This document shows, piece after piece, positions 12,969 through 23,481 of a DNA stretch of 64,000 bases. Position numbers and translations under genes: made by a program. Every line of letters begins with the position of its first letter. The first letter of the stretch is position 1. The DNA comes from Haliclona indistincta (taxonomy: Eukaryota; Porifera; Demospongiae; Haplosclerida; Chalinidae), in assembly GCA_964017065.1 (NCBI GenBank), contig OZ024784.1, positions 13,497,152 through 13,561,151 on the forward strand, written 5' to 3'. The notes below the pieces were generated by a model. It saw only the letters and a program-made list of their open reading frames with translations. It did no database searches and had not been told where the DNA came from.

Positions 12969-15519
12969 ATGGTCGACATTGCAATGAGTAGTGCGTTCAC
13001 GACTAGCGAAGACCCATCTATTTCTAATAAGAGCGCACCAAACACCCAGCCGAGTACGGAAGAGACAAGGTGGTCGCCTGGTCAAGCCGTTTTACATCCC
13101 TCTCAGAAAGTAAATCAAATGGATTCTACTAATGAACCACCTTCAGTAGCACCGGTACGCCGGAGGGTTTGTGTTAGAAAAGTGTTCATTTCTTACCTAC
13201 TAGGATGCCAGTTCGGTCCCAGCAGGAGACTGGGACCAAATTAGAGCATTAGACGAGCAGGAGAACTGGTCAGAGCGAAATAGTGTGGTCTCTAAACTGG
13301 ACCATATGTTCTACACAAGCTGTGCTAAGGTATGGACAGGCACCTGCCACTCAGTAGAGGTGGAGTAGACTTCTAGTATATAGTATATACACCATGTTAC
13401 ACAAGTTTTGGTAGTAGCAAGTTTCCGTGGTCACTTGCACTAACTGCAATGATGTGTTTTCTAAAGATAGTCAAACTAGCCACTGGTCACTTGTTATCGT
13501 GAAATGGTGTCTCATGATCTCTCGATCTATTCACAGGAGCTAGTCGAGGAGCTTATGGAATCATTACCAGTACAGTAAGCTGTGCTGTACTACTCTCTTC
13601 ACTCTATCTCTCTTATTACTAGCACCGACAGCAGTGTACCAACACAGCGACACTCACCTCTTCCTCCTCCTGGCGGCAGTGCATCATCAATGGACTATGA
13701 ATACATGGACACTTTCAATGATGGTGACTTCCATCAAAGCTCAAGTGAGTTACACTCATCAACACAGCAATTAGTATTATACTGGACACTTCCATAATGA
13801 TCACTGTATGTAATTCACACACAGCCGCTCAATTTGATGTTGATTTTTTGGAGAGAGTATCATCCAATTCTCATGTGGTTAGTACTTGAATTGTATTGCA
13901 AATGTTTGACATGTCAATACTATCCAGCAACCCAGTGCTCTGATGCGAGAATCATTGTTCGTCAACTTTGACCCTCTGGTTGGGAAGGAGTCACCAAACA
14001 GATCTTCTCCACAGAATCCTACATCTGCTGTGACTGCAAGCAGCAATAGTATGAGAATGGGGTTGGTATAAGCATTCTTCCTCCTTAGCAGTTCACTCAT
14101 TCCTCTCTCTCTCTCTCTTTATTAGTGGTGATCTACTTATGTTGAACACGCCTCCTCATGAAGACAGTGCTACTCGACTACCAGTTCCCTCTCATTCCTC
14201 TAATTCTCAGTCTCTAGTCAGCACACCTCTCTCTGACCAGGTTGATGGTGGTGGTGTGGGAGATGAAACTCTCCTGGCAACAAGTTTGTTAGACTCCAGT
14301 CCTGGGCAGACTCCTGTTGTTAATATGTCCACACCTCCTGGTCGACCTCACCAACAACGTAATCTTGCAGCACATTCCACAGACTCCGAGACTCTGGTGA
14401 AGGTAAGTGCTTTCTGACTGATGGTAAAGGTGACTGGGTATAGCCTTGTTATGTGGTTCATAGCCAACTTGTCACTATAGTTGACCTTACTTGAAATTAT
14501 CTGTACAGGTATTAAAATATTCAGAAGAAGATATGGTTTCGATAGTGCAGCATAAAGTGAGTACAATATTCATTTGTGTAGAGTATCCTCACTCAACTAC
14601 AGGTAGAACTTTTAGAAGAAAAGTGGAAGAGAAGACTTGAAAACACAACGAATGAGTTAATGAATGCTAGAGCAGAAAGAGATGTGCACCTGACAGACAA
14701 AATGTTGGCAAAGGAGGAGGAGAAAAAATTACTGTGAGTGTTTCAGTTATCAAAGCCTGTGTATTTTATGTTCATTGCAGAGAGCTAATCGACAAACACC
14801 ACGAAACAGAGACTACTATTCTAGGTTAGTCTGTTGGTGTGTCCAGAGTCTAACTCATGTTATGCATCTCACTAGATAAGTATGAAGAATTGAAGACACA
14901 AATCAGAAAAATCGAAGAGCAGCGCGATCAGGTACACATTGCCTGTGACCGACTCTCTGTACTTCACTATTACATTAGGCTCTGTCTGAATTTGAGTCTG
15001 TGGAGAAAGCATTCTCAGACTTTCATCAACGATACATTAAGTCCAAGGAAGCTGTCCAGGTTTATCAACAGGTGAGTGGTGGGATAGCTAGCTGTCAATA
15101 TGACGCTGTGTCGTTGTGTCCACAGAATGAAACAAAGCTGCAAGGCTACATCAAGGAACTAGAAGACCAGGTTAAGACAACTGAAGAGCAAATTAAACAG
15201 CTACGGGAAGAGACGGCCGATAAACTGCATGAGTAAGGCATGGTTGTATTGATCATGGCATGATCTCTCTCGATGCTTGTAGAGCAAATGAGACATTTGA
15301 TCATATCAAAGCAGACCATGTTTCCGAACTAGCTGTTATGAAAGCCAACTTGAAGAAGAAGACACTTCAAGTTGATAGCTTAGAGAAAACTTTACTTCAA
15401 AAGGTGATTGAGAATTTGGTGTCATATTTTTATGTTTGTCTGATGTGCTGCAGGAACAAGAGAAGACTGAACTTACTGCTATTTGTGATGAACTTATGAA
15501 GGCAGTAGGCAGCAAATAG
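12969..15519 (+). CDS. TACC: Transforming acidic coiled-coil (TACC) protein
   Basis: About 14 exons join in frame. The N-terminal part is acidic, Ser/Pro-rich and low in predicted structure. It contains ESLFVNFDPLV (near 13950), the conserved short motif of TACC proteins. From VLKYSEEDM (near 14510) to the stop the protein is continuous coiled coil, including FHQRYIKSKEAVQVYQQ, NETKLQGYIKELEDQVK, VMKANLKKKTLQVDSLEKTL and the C-terminal LTAICDELMKAVGSK. This order and ending match the TACC domain. TACC proteins bind ch-TOG/XMAP215 and clathrin at centrosomes and spindle microtubules and are recruited by Aurora A. ATG at 12969 is taken as the start; a second in-frame Met lies five codons later. 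The family match is strong despite the shorter N-terminal region compared with vertebrates. Confidence 0.92.
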
Positions 15520-15601
15520 CGACTGATTAGTGGTCGTAATAATACTGTACATAACCATATTATTATAGTGAGGAGGAGCAGCTCGCTACTGCTGCCGTGC
15601 T

Positions 15602-16661
15602 ATGTGTAGCAGTGGTTTTGAATTTGTATTATGCCAGAATAGCCCGCGTGGATGGGCGGGGTCGCTGCTTGGCAGCATGCAACAACAAAAGTTACCTGAT
15701 CACCCTTTGCTGAACTTGCTGCGACCATCTTCCCCAAGTGATGTTCAACAAGCGAGTGAGCCTCACTCGAAAGGTGCAAACAGTGAAGTGGACGATATTG
15801 AGAATGTGCTGGGCCGCCTCAGTCTAACTAGTTGCCACCACGAGGAGGAACTCGGTACAGCCTCATCGCGTGAAGAAAACGACACTGGAGACTCTCAGAC
15901 GCGGCATCCCTCGCTGTCGGATTACTACGGTAGCACCAGTGCTGCTGCCGACAACGAGGATGACTCTAGTGGGTCCATCTGTACTTCAATATAGTATATA
16001 CCATTGTTCAATCATTCAGTCAGTTCAGAGTTTGACTATGTTGTAGAAGTGTATGGATTCAATCCTTCTTTGAAAACCAAGGATATAATTACAGAACTGC
16101 TTGTGTATGGGTGAGTTACAACAGTAATCGAATGTATGCATGGTCATTGTCTTTTGCAGTGCTGCATCAATGTCACTCAAGTGGGTAGATGACACTCATG
16201 CATTAGCTATCTATACCAGTTCTTCTGATGGTTAGTTCTAGTCTAACTCGTATTATGTTCAAGTTTAACTGGCTGCCTTTTAAACAGCTAAAATTGCCTC
16301 CAAAGCTCCTTATAACAAATTCAAGGCACGACTCTTGGAAAAAAGCACTAACAAAGCATCTATAGCTGTAGCTGAGAAAGCAGCAGGTTAGCATGAACAC
16401 TGCTCATTGCATGGACCGAGAGTGGTTTGTTCTAGCTCAAAGAAAGGAAGACATAATCAATGAAAAGTGGTTCGGAAAGAAACCACCTCAGAGACCAAAG
16501 ACGAGTTCAGCTGTGGCTCGACGGATGGTCTCTCATGCACTTGGTGTTAGAGTACCTTCACAACAGAGAAGGAAAGATGTCACACCAGCAATAGGTCAGT
16601 GACACTGGATATCTTTCGTGGCTACTAATAATTTTATTTGTGTCCAGGAAAAACTGAATAG
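15602..16661 (+). CDS. R3HCC1L: R3HCC1/R3HCC1L-like protein
   Basis: About five exons. The first (from ATG 15602, or ATG 15677 in the same frame) is acidic and Ser-rich. The conserved part follows: FDYVVEVYGF, LKTKDIITELLVYGAA, LKWVDDTHALAIYTSS, an intervening basic stretch, and RPKTSSAVARRMVSHALGVR. The VDDTHALAI(F/Y) and RP.TS.AVARR.V..ALGVR signatures are typical of the R3HCC1/R3HCC1L C-terminus, an RRM-like fold. No R3H domain is visible, as in R3HCC1L. The biochemical role of the family is poorly defined; RNA-related functions have been proposed. The last intron (donor after 16595) may be retained, giving a stop at 16600-16602, or spliced to end ...IGKTE at 16661. The first donor, GG|gtccat near 15970, is weak. 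Confidence 0.8.
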
Positions 16662-17031
16662 TATTTTTAATAATATTTTTAATAATTATTATTTTTGATA
16701 ATGTATCATTCAGCACTAACTACAGCACACACAGTCAGCAGCAAAGGCTACTACTATAGTCACACACAGTCAGCAGCACACACTGTCTCAGTTGTCAACT
16801 ATACTAACATTAAGTGGATGAAAACATGTTATTTTTCAGTAGCGGACCATTTTTTGCAATCCACTGTGTCGTATTCTTCTTCTTCATCAGTCCTGTATTG
16901 GTTGATACTTTTCATTGATTGTAAATTAGTGACTGAGTAGTTGCCATTCTTCTTCTTGCCATGCATGACAACTGCAAGGCTAAAACAATTAAGATGATAT
17001 GCATATTACAGGTTTGATACAAGTTAGCTCA
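16662..17031. other. Convergent spacer, R3HCC1L / SRCR gene
   Basis: This 370 bp spacer between convergent stops contains an AT-rich tract (16660-16700) and two copies of CACACAGTCAGCAGCA (near 16727 and 16762). No gene is supported. Confidence 0.4.
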
Positions 17032-20000
17032 CTAGATGATGACAGCAGTTAAACAAATAATACACACTGCCATGATACCCATTACTATATACAACGGCAT
17101 CTGAGCTGCTGCTATTGCATCAGAAAGTGGCCTTGCTCCACACGGAGAAACTTCCGGAGAAACTGCTACACTTGGCGAAGCTCTAGAAGAAAGATACACT
17201 TTAGTAGAAACATGTAGTACACCAGTTGACATTGTAGTGGTCCATGTTGGCAATTGCTGGCTTGATGTTGCTACATAGCTTGCTTTATTTTCTATAATAT
17301 GACATGACACACCAGCGACTTCTACATGTTGAATCATCTTTTTGCCAGCCTCCAGCTGATGGTTAGTCACTGAGCACTCAAGCAGTGTGTTTTCACTGCC
17401 GTAGCAGGTAACATCACTGCTGTGAATGGTCTTGTTTGGTTTACCAAAGTGAGAATTGACAAGTGACTGTGCCCCTTCATGGAAATTATAGGTATACTGT
17501 AATAATTATTATAGGTTATGGCTGATATTCTACCTGTAGTAGGATATCCAAGTTGCCTACATACCACCTCAGCATCGCTGTTTCACCATCCCGACTCTGA
17601 TATCAAGCCCCAGAGGTTGTTGTAGCATACTTCTACTGTTCCTTCTGAAGTAGTGTCTCCTCCAACTAGACGTACATCTCCATTACTGCACTCTAGTAAA
17701 GTATAATCCTTTGAAGTTGTTTACAGCAGACAATACTTACGATCACCACAAAGCACTCCAGCAGTATGTGATCGAGAGCAGGTAATTGAGAGGTAATCAG
17801 TTTTTTCACATTCAGCCATTCTCTTCTCCCAACCACCACATGTAACATTAGAGTACACTATTGGTCCATTCCCATCACCAAAGTACGAGTTGTGGTATGC
17901 TACAGGCTCTTTAATAAAAGTAGAGATTACCAAGTTATGTGGAAATGCAACTCAACTTCTTACCAAGCTCTGATTGACCCATTTGCTGACAGATCACATG
18001 AGCATCTGTCTTATCCCACGAATGATCACAAACACTTCCCCACACTCCATTACTACATATCTCTACTCTTCCCTCTTGTTGAATGGCTCCATCCATTAAC
18101 CTAACTGCACCTTCTTGACAACTACTGGGAACTGTGTGCATAATGAAAATTAGAATAACTATTGTTTAGTTTCTTACCATAGCATCTAATTGCAATATTC
18201 TTGCATGTTGGTAGGCAGCTGCCTGCCTCATGTAGTGTGCAGTCTCTTAGTGCTGGTTCTGATGCAGTGCTACTGCAGGTGATGTTCTTAAAGAGGCTAT
18301 AGGAACTAATAGATCCAAAGCTCCCATCAGTCAATATAGCACCCCCTACATACAATAGTATACCATAATAATATAGATTACTACCATTATACTGACATTT
18401 ATATTGTGTGAAGCCTAATTCCTTGCATGCTACTGCAGCTTCTTGATGCCGTAAAGTGCAGAAAGGAGACCATTGTTCATTATAGCAATACTCTAGTCTT
18501 CCCTCAGCTGTGGTCTGTCCTCCTATTAGACGAGTAGTGCCATTTGTACAAGCTGCATTAGCAGGTGTTTGTGGAGAGGCAATGCAAGGTGGCTGTGTAG
18601 TAGCAGCCATTTCACTGCTGCTGCAAGAGACTCCAGCTGCAGCAGCTGTCTTGAACTGTTTTCCAACGTTCAAAGAAAGCTTGGAAGCAATACACTGAGT
18701 GAGGTTGTCTTCAGCTCCATTACACATTATACTACTGTAGTGCACTGCCTTGTTGGGCCTTCCGTATGAAGAATTGCGTACTGCTATCGAGTCTGTATTA
18801 ATTTTAAACAATGGAACAAGCACCATGGACATGTACTGAACTAACTCTCTGTTGATAGCCCTAGTTGTCTGCATACCACCTGTGCTGCAGTATTTTCCCA
18901 GTTTGTATCACTCACAATTCCCCATAGCTTATTGCTGCATACTTCAACTGTACCCTCTGAGCTAGTAGGTCCACCGGCAAGACGAACATCCCCTTCATTA
19001 CAACCTGTGATTTTTTTCAATGGAGACCAAAAGGTTAGTGTGTCAGTTATAACTAACCATCATAACAGCGAACATACATTTCACCATAATAGCTATAACA
19101 TGTAAACTGTCCATATTCATATTTACTGCATTCAGACAGTTTGCTCTCACAGCCTTGACAACTAACACGGCTGTATAAAACTGGGCGAATTCCACGTTCA
19201 ATCAGTGAATAGTAGGAATATGGTTCTAAAAAATACAATGTACTTCTGATATTAATTACTAACCATACTAACCTGTATCAGTGTTGTATCCCAACTGCTT
19301 ACACACCACACTTGCACTTAGTGTAGTCCACCCACTGTAGCACACTGTTCCCCATATCCCATCCACACACACCTCCAGTTTACCTTCCTGGTCAATATCA
19401 CCAGAAAGACGAACATCACCATCCTGACAGTAATCTAGTGCTGTATAATTTACTAATGTTAGTCATGATTATTATGATATATTTTAGAACTTACAAGCAC
19501 ACTTTATAGCTCCAGAACACATTGGTGTTGATGTCGATGTTGTACACAAACCGTAGTCATAAAGGCTACATTGTAACACACTAGTGTAACTGGTGGAACA
19601 ACTCAGTCTGCTATATGCTGGACTAGAACCAAATCCAGATTTGATTACTATTAAATTTATAAATGGTTATACTTGGAATAATTAGCTTTAATAAGCACTC
19701 ACTTCCATACTTTGTGTATCCAAGTTGCCTGCAGACTGTAGAAACAGTAGGTGTATAAATATTGCATATCGAGCTCCATGTTCCTTGATCGCAGACTTCC
19801 AGTCTTCCTTCATTAGCATTCTGGCTACCAACCAAGCGTATGTGCTTGTGTGTACAACCTGTTGTATTTGCTGTCACATTACGACAGTATATTCCAGCAG
19901 TGCTACAGGTACTACTGGTAGTAGATTTACTGCACAGATCTAGAGATGACTCTGCTCCATTACAGTAGTATCTGGTGTTATCAACGACATCCGAAGAACC

Positions 20001-20390
20001 AAATGTGTCACAACAGTATGGATAATGAACTGCAAAAGAATTTAACAAAGGTTGAGATACGCAGGGGATAATAACTGCTGTCCATATACAATAGTATGGT
20101 AAGCAGCATGCATGCAATATACCATTCAAATGAGTAAACCCAAGTTGTCGACAAGCAACAGCAGCATCATCACAGCTCCAGCTGCTACTGCAAACTCCCT
20201 TCCATATACCTGACCTGCAGACTTGTAGTTTTCCAGTGTATGAGTTGGAGCCATTGATGCGGATAGCACCAGCAGTACTGCAGGACTCTATAGGCATGCG
20301 TTACAATAAGGTATCAAAAATCAATAATGGACAGATACCTGATGCAGCTGCAGTGTATAGACTGAAAAACAGTGCTACTGTCAAGATCAT
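17032..20390 (-). CDS. Seven-SRCR-domain membrane receptor, with an in-frame TGA in the last SRCR
   Basis: ATG at 20390 opens a signal peptide, [17 protein letters not shown]. Seven scavenger-receptor cysteine-rich domains follow, each split over two exons, with repeated signatures such as [19 protein letters not shown] and VVC(R/K)QLG, and a closing C..G.E..L..C half. After the seventh comes a Ser/Thr linker and a hydrophobic segment, [20 protein letters not shown], ending almost directly at the stop (17032). This is a type I membrane protein with practically no cytoplasmic tail. SRCR proteins bind microbial or glycan ligands, and sponges encode many. In SRCR7 the frame reads ...[20 protein letters not shown] (stop at 17583-17585), where a residue is expected. 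If real, the product would end before the membrane segment. It could be a sequencing error, a polymorphism, or a recently broken or secreted form. Confidence 0.85.
17583..17585 (-). other. In-frame TGA interrupting SRCR domain 7
   Basis: The minus-strand codons read GGA TGG TGA AAC AGC GAT GCT GAG GTG GTA TGT, giving [14 protein letters not shown] inside an otherwise intact SRCR motif. The frame is open on both sides and no consensus intron would remove the codon without damaging the domain. Confidence 0.8.
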
Positions 20391-20436
20391 TTTAGCAATA
20401 ATCAAAATCAGTGAGAAATTTCCAACAAAGTAGTTT

Positions 20437-21545
20437 CTTTTATAGTTATTGATGACATTAGCTTGTGTCCAAATTAGGGCATTTAAGCAGATTAACTTGT
20501 ACATTTTCTATTCAGCAAACTCTGCATGCCATAATAATGTACTACTCAGCATACTCACAATCTAGTTTATTTTGTGTTCCTGACGATCCTAAGCCAACAG
20601 GTTTACTCTGTTTAACGAAGAGATATTAGTAAATAAATGTTTGTAAGTATACATGCAATATAATACACCTGCCTGTATTAATGTGCATTGTGCTCTGTCA
20701 CTGCTGTGGTTAGCCTTGTACCCGGGCCTGCTTTATAAAGCAGGCTCGGGTACAAGGCTATGCTGTGGTAACATTGACCATGCTTGCATGAGTTGTGTTT
20801 CTTTTTTATAGTTATTGATGAAGTTATCTTGTGTCCATAAACAGGTTAACTTGTACATTTTCTATTCAGCAAACTCTGCATGCCATAATAATGTACTACT
20901 TAGCATACTCACAATCTAGTTGATATACATCAATAATTTATAGTTATTGATGAAGCTATCTTTTGTTAAACCTGTTGGCTTAGGATCGTCAGGAACACAA
21001 AATAAACTAGATTGTGAATATGTTGAGTAGTACGCATGCAGATAGAAAATGTAAAGGTTAACCTGTTTATGCCTTGGACACAAGATAACTTCATCAAAAA
21101 CTATAAAAAGAAATGATTTATTGACCACTCATGCAAGCATGGTCAATGTTACCACAGCAGTGACAGTTTTTACATAAAGCACAATGCACATTAATACAGG
21201 CAGGTGTATTATACTGCATGTATACTTACAAACATTTATTTACTAATATCTCTTCGTTAAACAGAGTAAACCTGTTGGCTTAGGATCGTCAGGAACACAA
21301 AATAAACTAGATTGTGAGTATGCCGAGTAGTACATTATTATGGCATGCAGAGTTTGCTGAATAGAAAATGAAAAGTTAACCTGTTTATGCCTTAATTAGG
21401 CTCTGTTTAACGAAGAGATATTAGTAAATAAAATGTTTGTAAGTATACATGCAATATAATACACCCGCCTGTATTAATGTGCATTGTGTTTCTGTCACTG
21501 CTGTAGTAACATTGACCATGCTTGCATGAGTTGTCAATAAATTAT
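20437..21545. repeat. Nested inverted and direct repeat block upstream of the SRCR gene
   Basis: A unit of roughly 400 bp (landmarks: ATAGTTATTGATGA, TTCTATTCAGCAAACTCTGC, ACAATCTAGTTTATTTTGTG, TTAACGAAGAGATATTAG, AACATTGACCATGCTTGCAT) is present around 20437-20935. It recurs largely intact in reverse complement at about 20940-21375, and a third partial direct copy lies at 21399-21545. Parts of the unit also recur within each arm, for example TTCTATTCAGCAAACTCTGC at about 20503 and 20860. The two arms would form a long hairpin. No coding frame is supported. It could be a non-autonomous transposon cluster or a local segmental inverted duplication. Confidence 0.75.
20711..20760. mobile_element. 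50-bp near-perfect palindromic insertion (family B) with 9-bp TSD
   Basis: TAGCCTTGTACCCGGGCCTG starts a 23-bp arm that is repeated in reverse complement after a 4-bp TATA centre, with one mismatch. The direct repeat TGCTGTGGT flanks it (20702-20710 and 20761-20769). The other copies of the surrounding repeat, near 21155 and 21494, lack the insertion and carry only one copy of the target (one with a base change). Confidence 0.85.
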
Positions 21546-21600
21546 AATGTACAGTAGTTTACAACTCTCTGAAAATGTTAGTTTAGTACTAATCATGGTA

Positions 21601-23389
21601 CTAATATAGAAACAATTCAGTAGTCGATTCTGTTTTGTCTTTCTTTGTCTTCTTTTCTTTCTTATTTTTCTTTCCTTTGGGTTGGTTGTCTTCACTCTGG
21701 ATGATCCTATCCTCTTCATGAGCATCATATTGCTCAACAGTGATCTCAGGCACTGTCACCTCCTCTGTTGTCAGTGGTTCAGAGGGTTGGGTTGCTTGCC
21801 TTCGCTGTTTGTTACTGGTCTCTAAATTATTGTTCAAAACAATACCATCATCTATGTTAGTTGGTTGCTGGAGTAATGAGTGCTTTTCGCCAAAGTTCAT
21901 TTCATACGCAAGGTTTGGAGCACCTGTGAAGAAGTGAAATGTTGCATTATCTTGAATCATAATTATTCTTACTCATCTGAATTGTGTCCAACCATGGCCA
22001 TCCAGATTGATCTGCTTCTATTGAGTCCATTTTCATTCTTCTCTTGCGCCGAATCTTGCAAGAGCAAATGTCCAAAGCTGAGGCACAAAAGTAGCAGAGC
22101 AGCAGAAACACTATCGTCAGAAATAGTGCCACGATACCATAGATAACAAAGAAGTACCATGTAGTCCAGATGATTTCATCTGAAACACAACAAACATTAA
22201 TAATACCAATTAATAGAGAACTTACTTGTGTTAATAGTAATGTGGTAGCTTGAAGAGACATTGACTTTAGTCACAGGATCTATCCCATAGCAGACATAGA
22301 TCCCAGAGTCAGAAGCTGCAGCAAATACCAGCATCAGGCTACCATTGGCAGCCACATACGGCCCGGAGTAGTGGTGTGGTCGAATATTTAAACTGACAAC
22401 AAAAATTGTTTATCATGGTTTTTAAAAAATAATTTGTCTTTCTTACACTGGGACTGGTACTTTACTCTTTTCCCAGACAAACGATGGCGGAGGACTTCCC
22501 ATGACATCACAGTTAACCACCAGAGTGTCAGCAGAGTCTATTGCATTGAAGTGTCCAGGGTTACCAATAGTGAACGGAGCACGATACTCTGAAACGGAAC
22601 AATGAAAGTCATAAATGATTTACTGAAGTACCATTTATTCTGAGATTTGCTGATGCTGTCACACGCTGATTACCCAATATTGCAACACACGAATATGTAC
22701 CCATGTCAAAATAGGAGACGTTTCTCAACACTAGCAAGGATGTTTTGATATTGGGTTCGATTGATTGATCAATTTTGAGCCATAAATATGTGACAGTAGC
22801 TGCACTGGCATTGCAAGAGAAAGTGACATCTGCTCCAAGAGAAACACTCTGGCTGGTCGGTGTGATGCTTGCAACGATCAGTGGAGGAGCTTCTGTAGGG
22901 ATTGAAGCAAGAGGCACAGCATGAAACATATTAAAATTAACATACCAGTTACTTGCAGAGAAAATGACATAGTAATTGTAGTGTTATCAACAACAGCAAC
23001 ACACTCGTACTCTCCGGCATCAGTCAGTATTGCTGCAGTAATCAGGAGGTGAACACTACTGTTTGCTTCTTGTATAAATCTATGGAGAGAGAGGGGAATT
23101 GACATGAAATGGAGCTAACAGATAGTGATACATACACAAAGTCTGATATGTCTCCTATTGACTTGGTGATATTAAGCTTGACAGATGCGTATGTAGTGTT
23201 AGTGTGAAACGAGCACGTTAGATTCGCTCCTACGCCGACTGTAGTAGAGACATCCTCTGCAATAAGCGACTCGGCAGAAATAACTGTAGATTTTATACGA
23301 AACTCACATAAGCATACAGTATCGTCACTCACTAGTATATTGCGAAGCAAAGCAACACAGGAGCGCCCAGGACCACCATGAAGCAGCCA
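21601..23389 (-). CDS. Three-Ig-domain type I membrane protein
   Basis: Six or seven exons. ATG 23389 encodes the signal peptide MAASWWSWALLCCFASQYT. Ig1 has ANLTCSFHTN ... DAGEYECVAV; Ig2 has DVTFSCNASAATVTYLWLK ... DMGTYSCVAI; Ig3 has LVVNCDVMGSPPPSFVWEK ... DSGIYVCYGI. All show the paired Cys, Trp and DxGxYxC pattern. A transmembrane helix follows (WYFFVIYGIVALFLTIVFLL) with Cys-rich and basic juxtamembrane residues. The about 150-residue cytoplasmic tail is acidic, then carries a Lys-rich run near 21670, and ends ELFLY. No ITIM/ITAM or kinase is seen. The layout suggests a cell adhesion or recognition receptor; no specific ortholog is assigned. Its start lies 92 bp from the divergent CLP1 start. 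Confidence 0.85.
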
Positions 23390-23481
23390 TTCTGTACTGG
23401 TCAGACTCAGGCCCACCCATGCATTCGAGCTACGCGGTACGCCCACGTCCTCGAATATTTAACCCTTTGTAGGCTGCAAAA

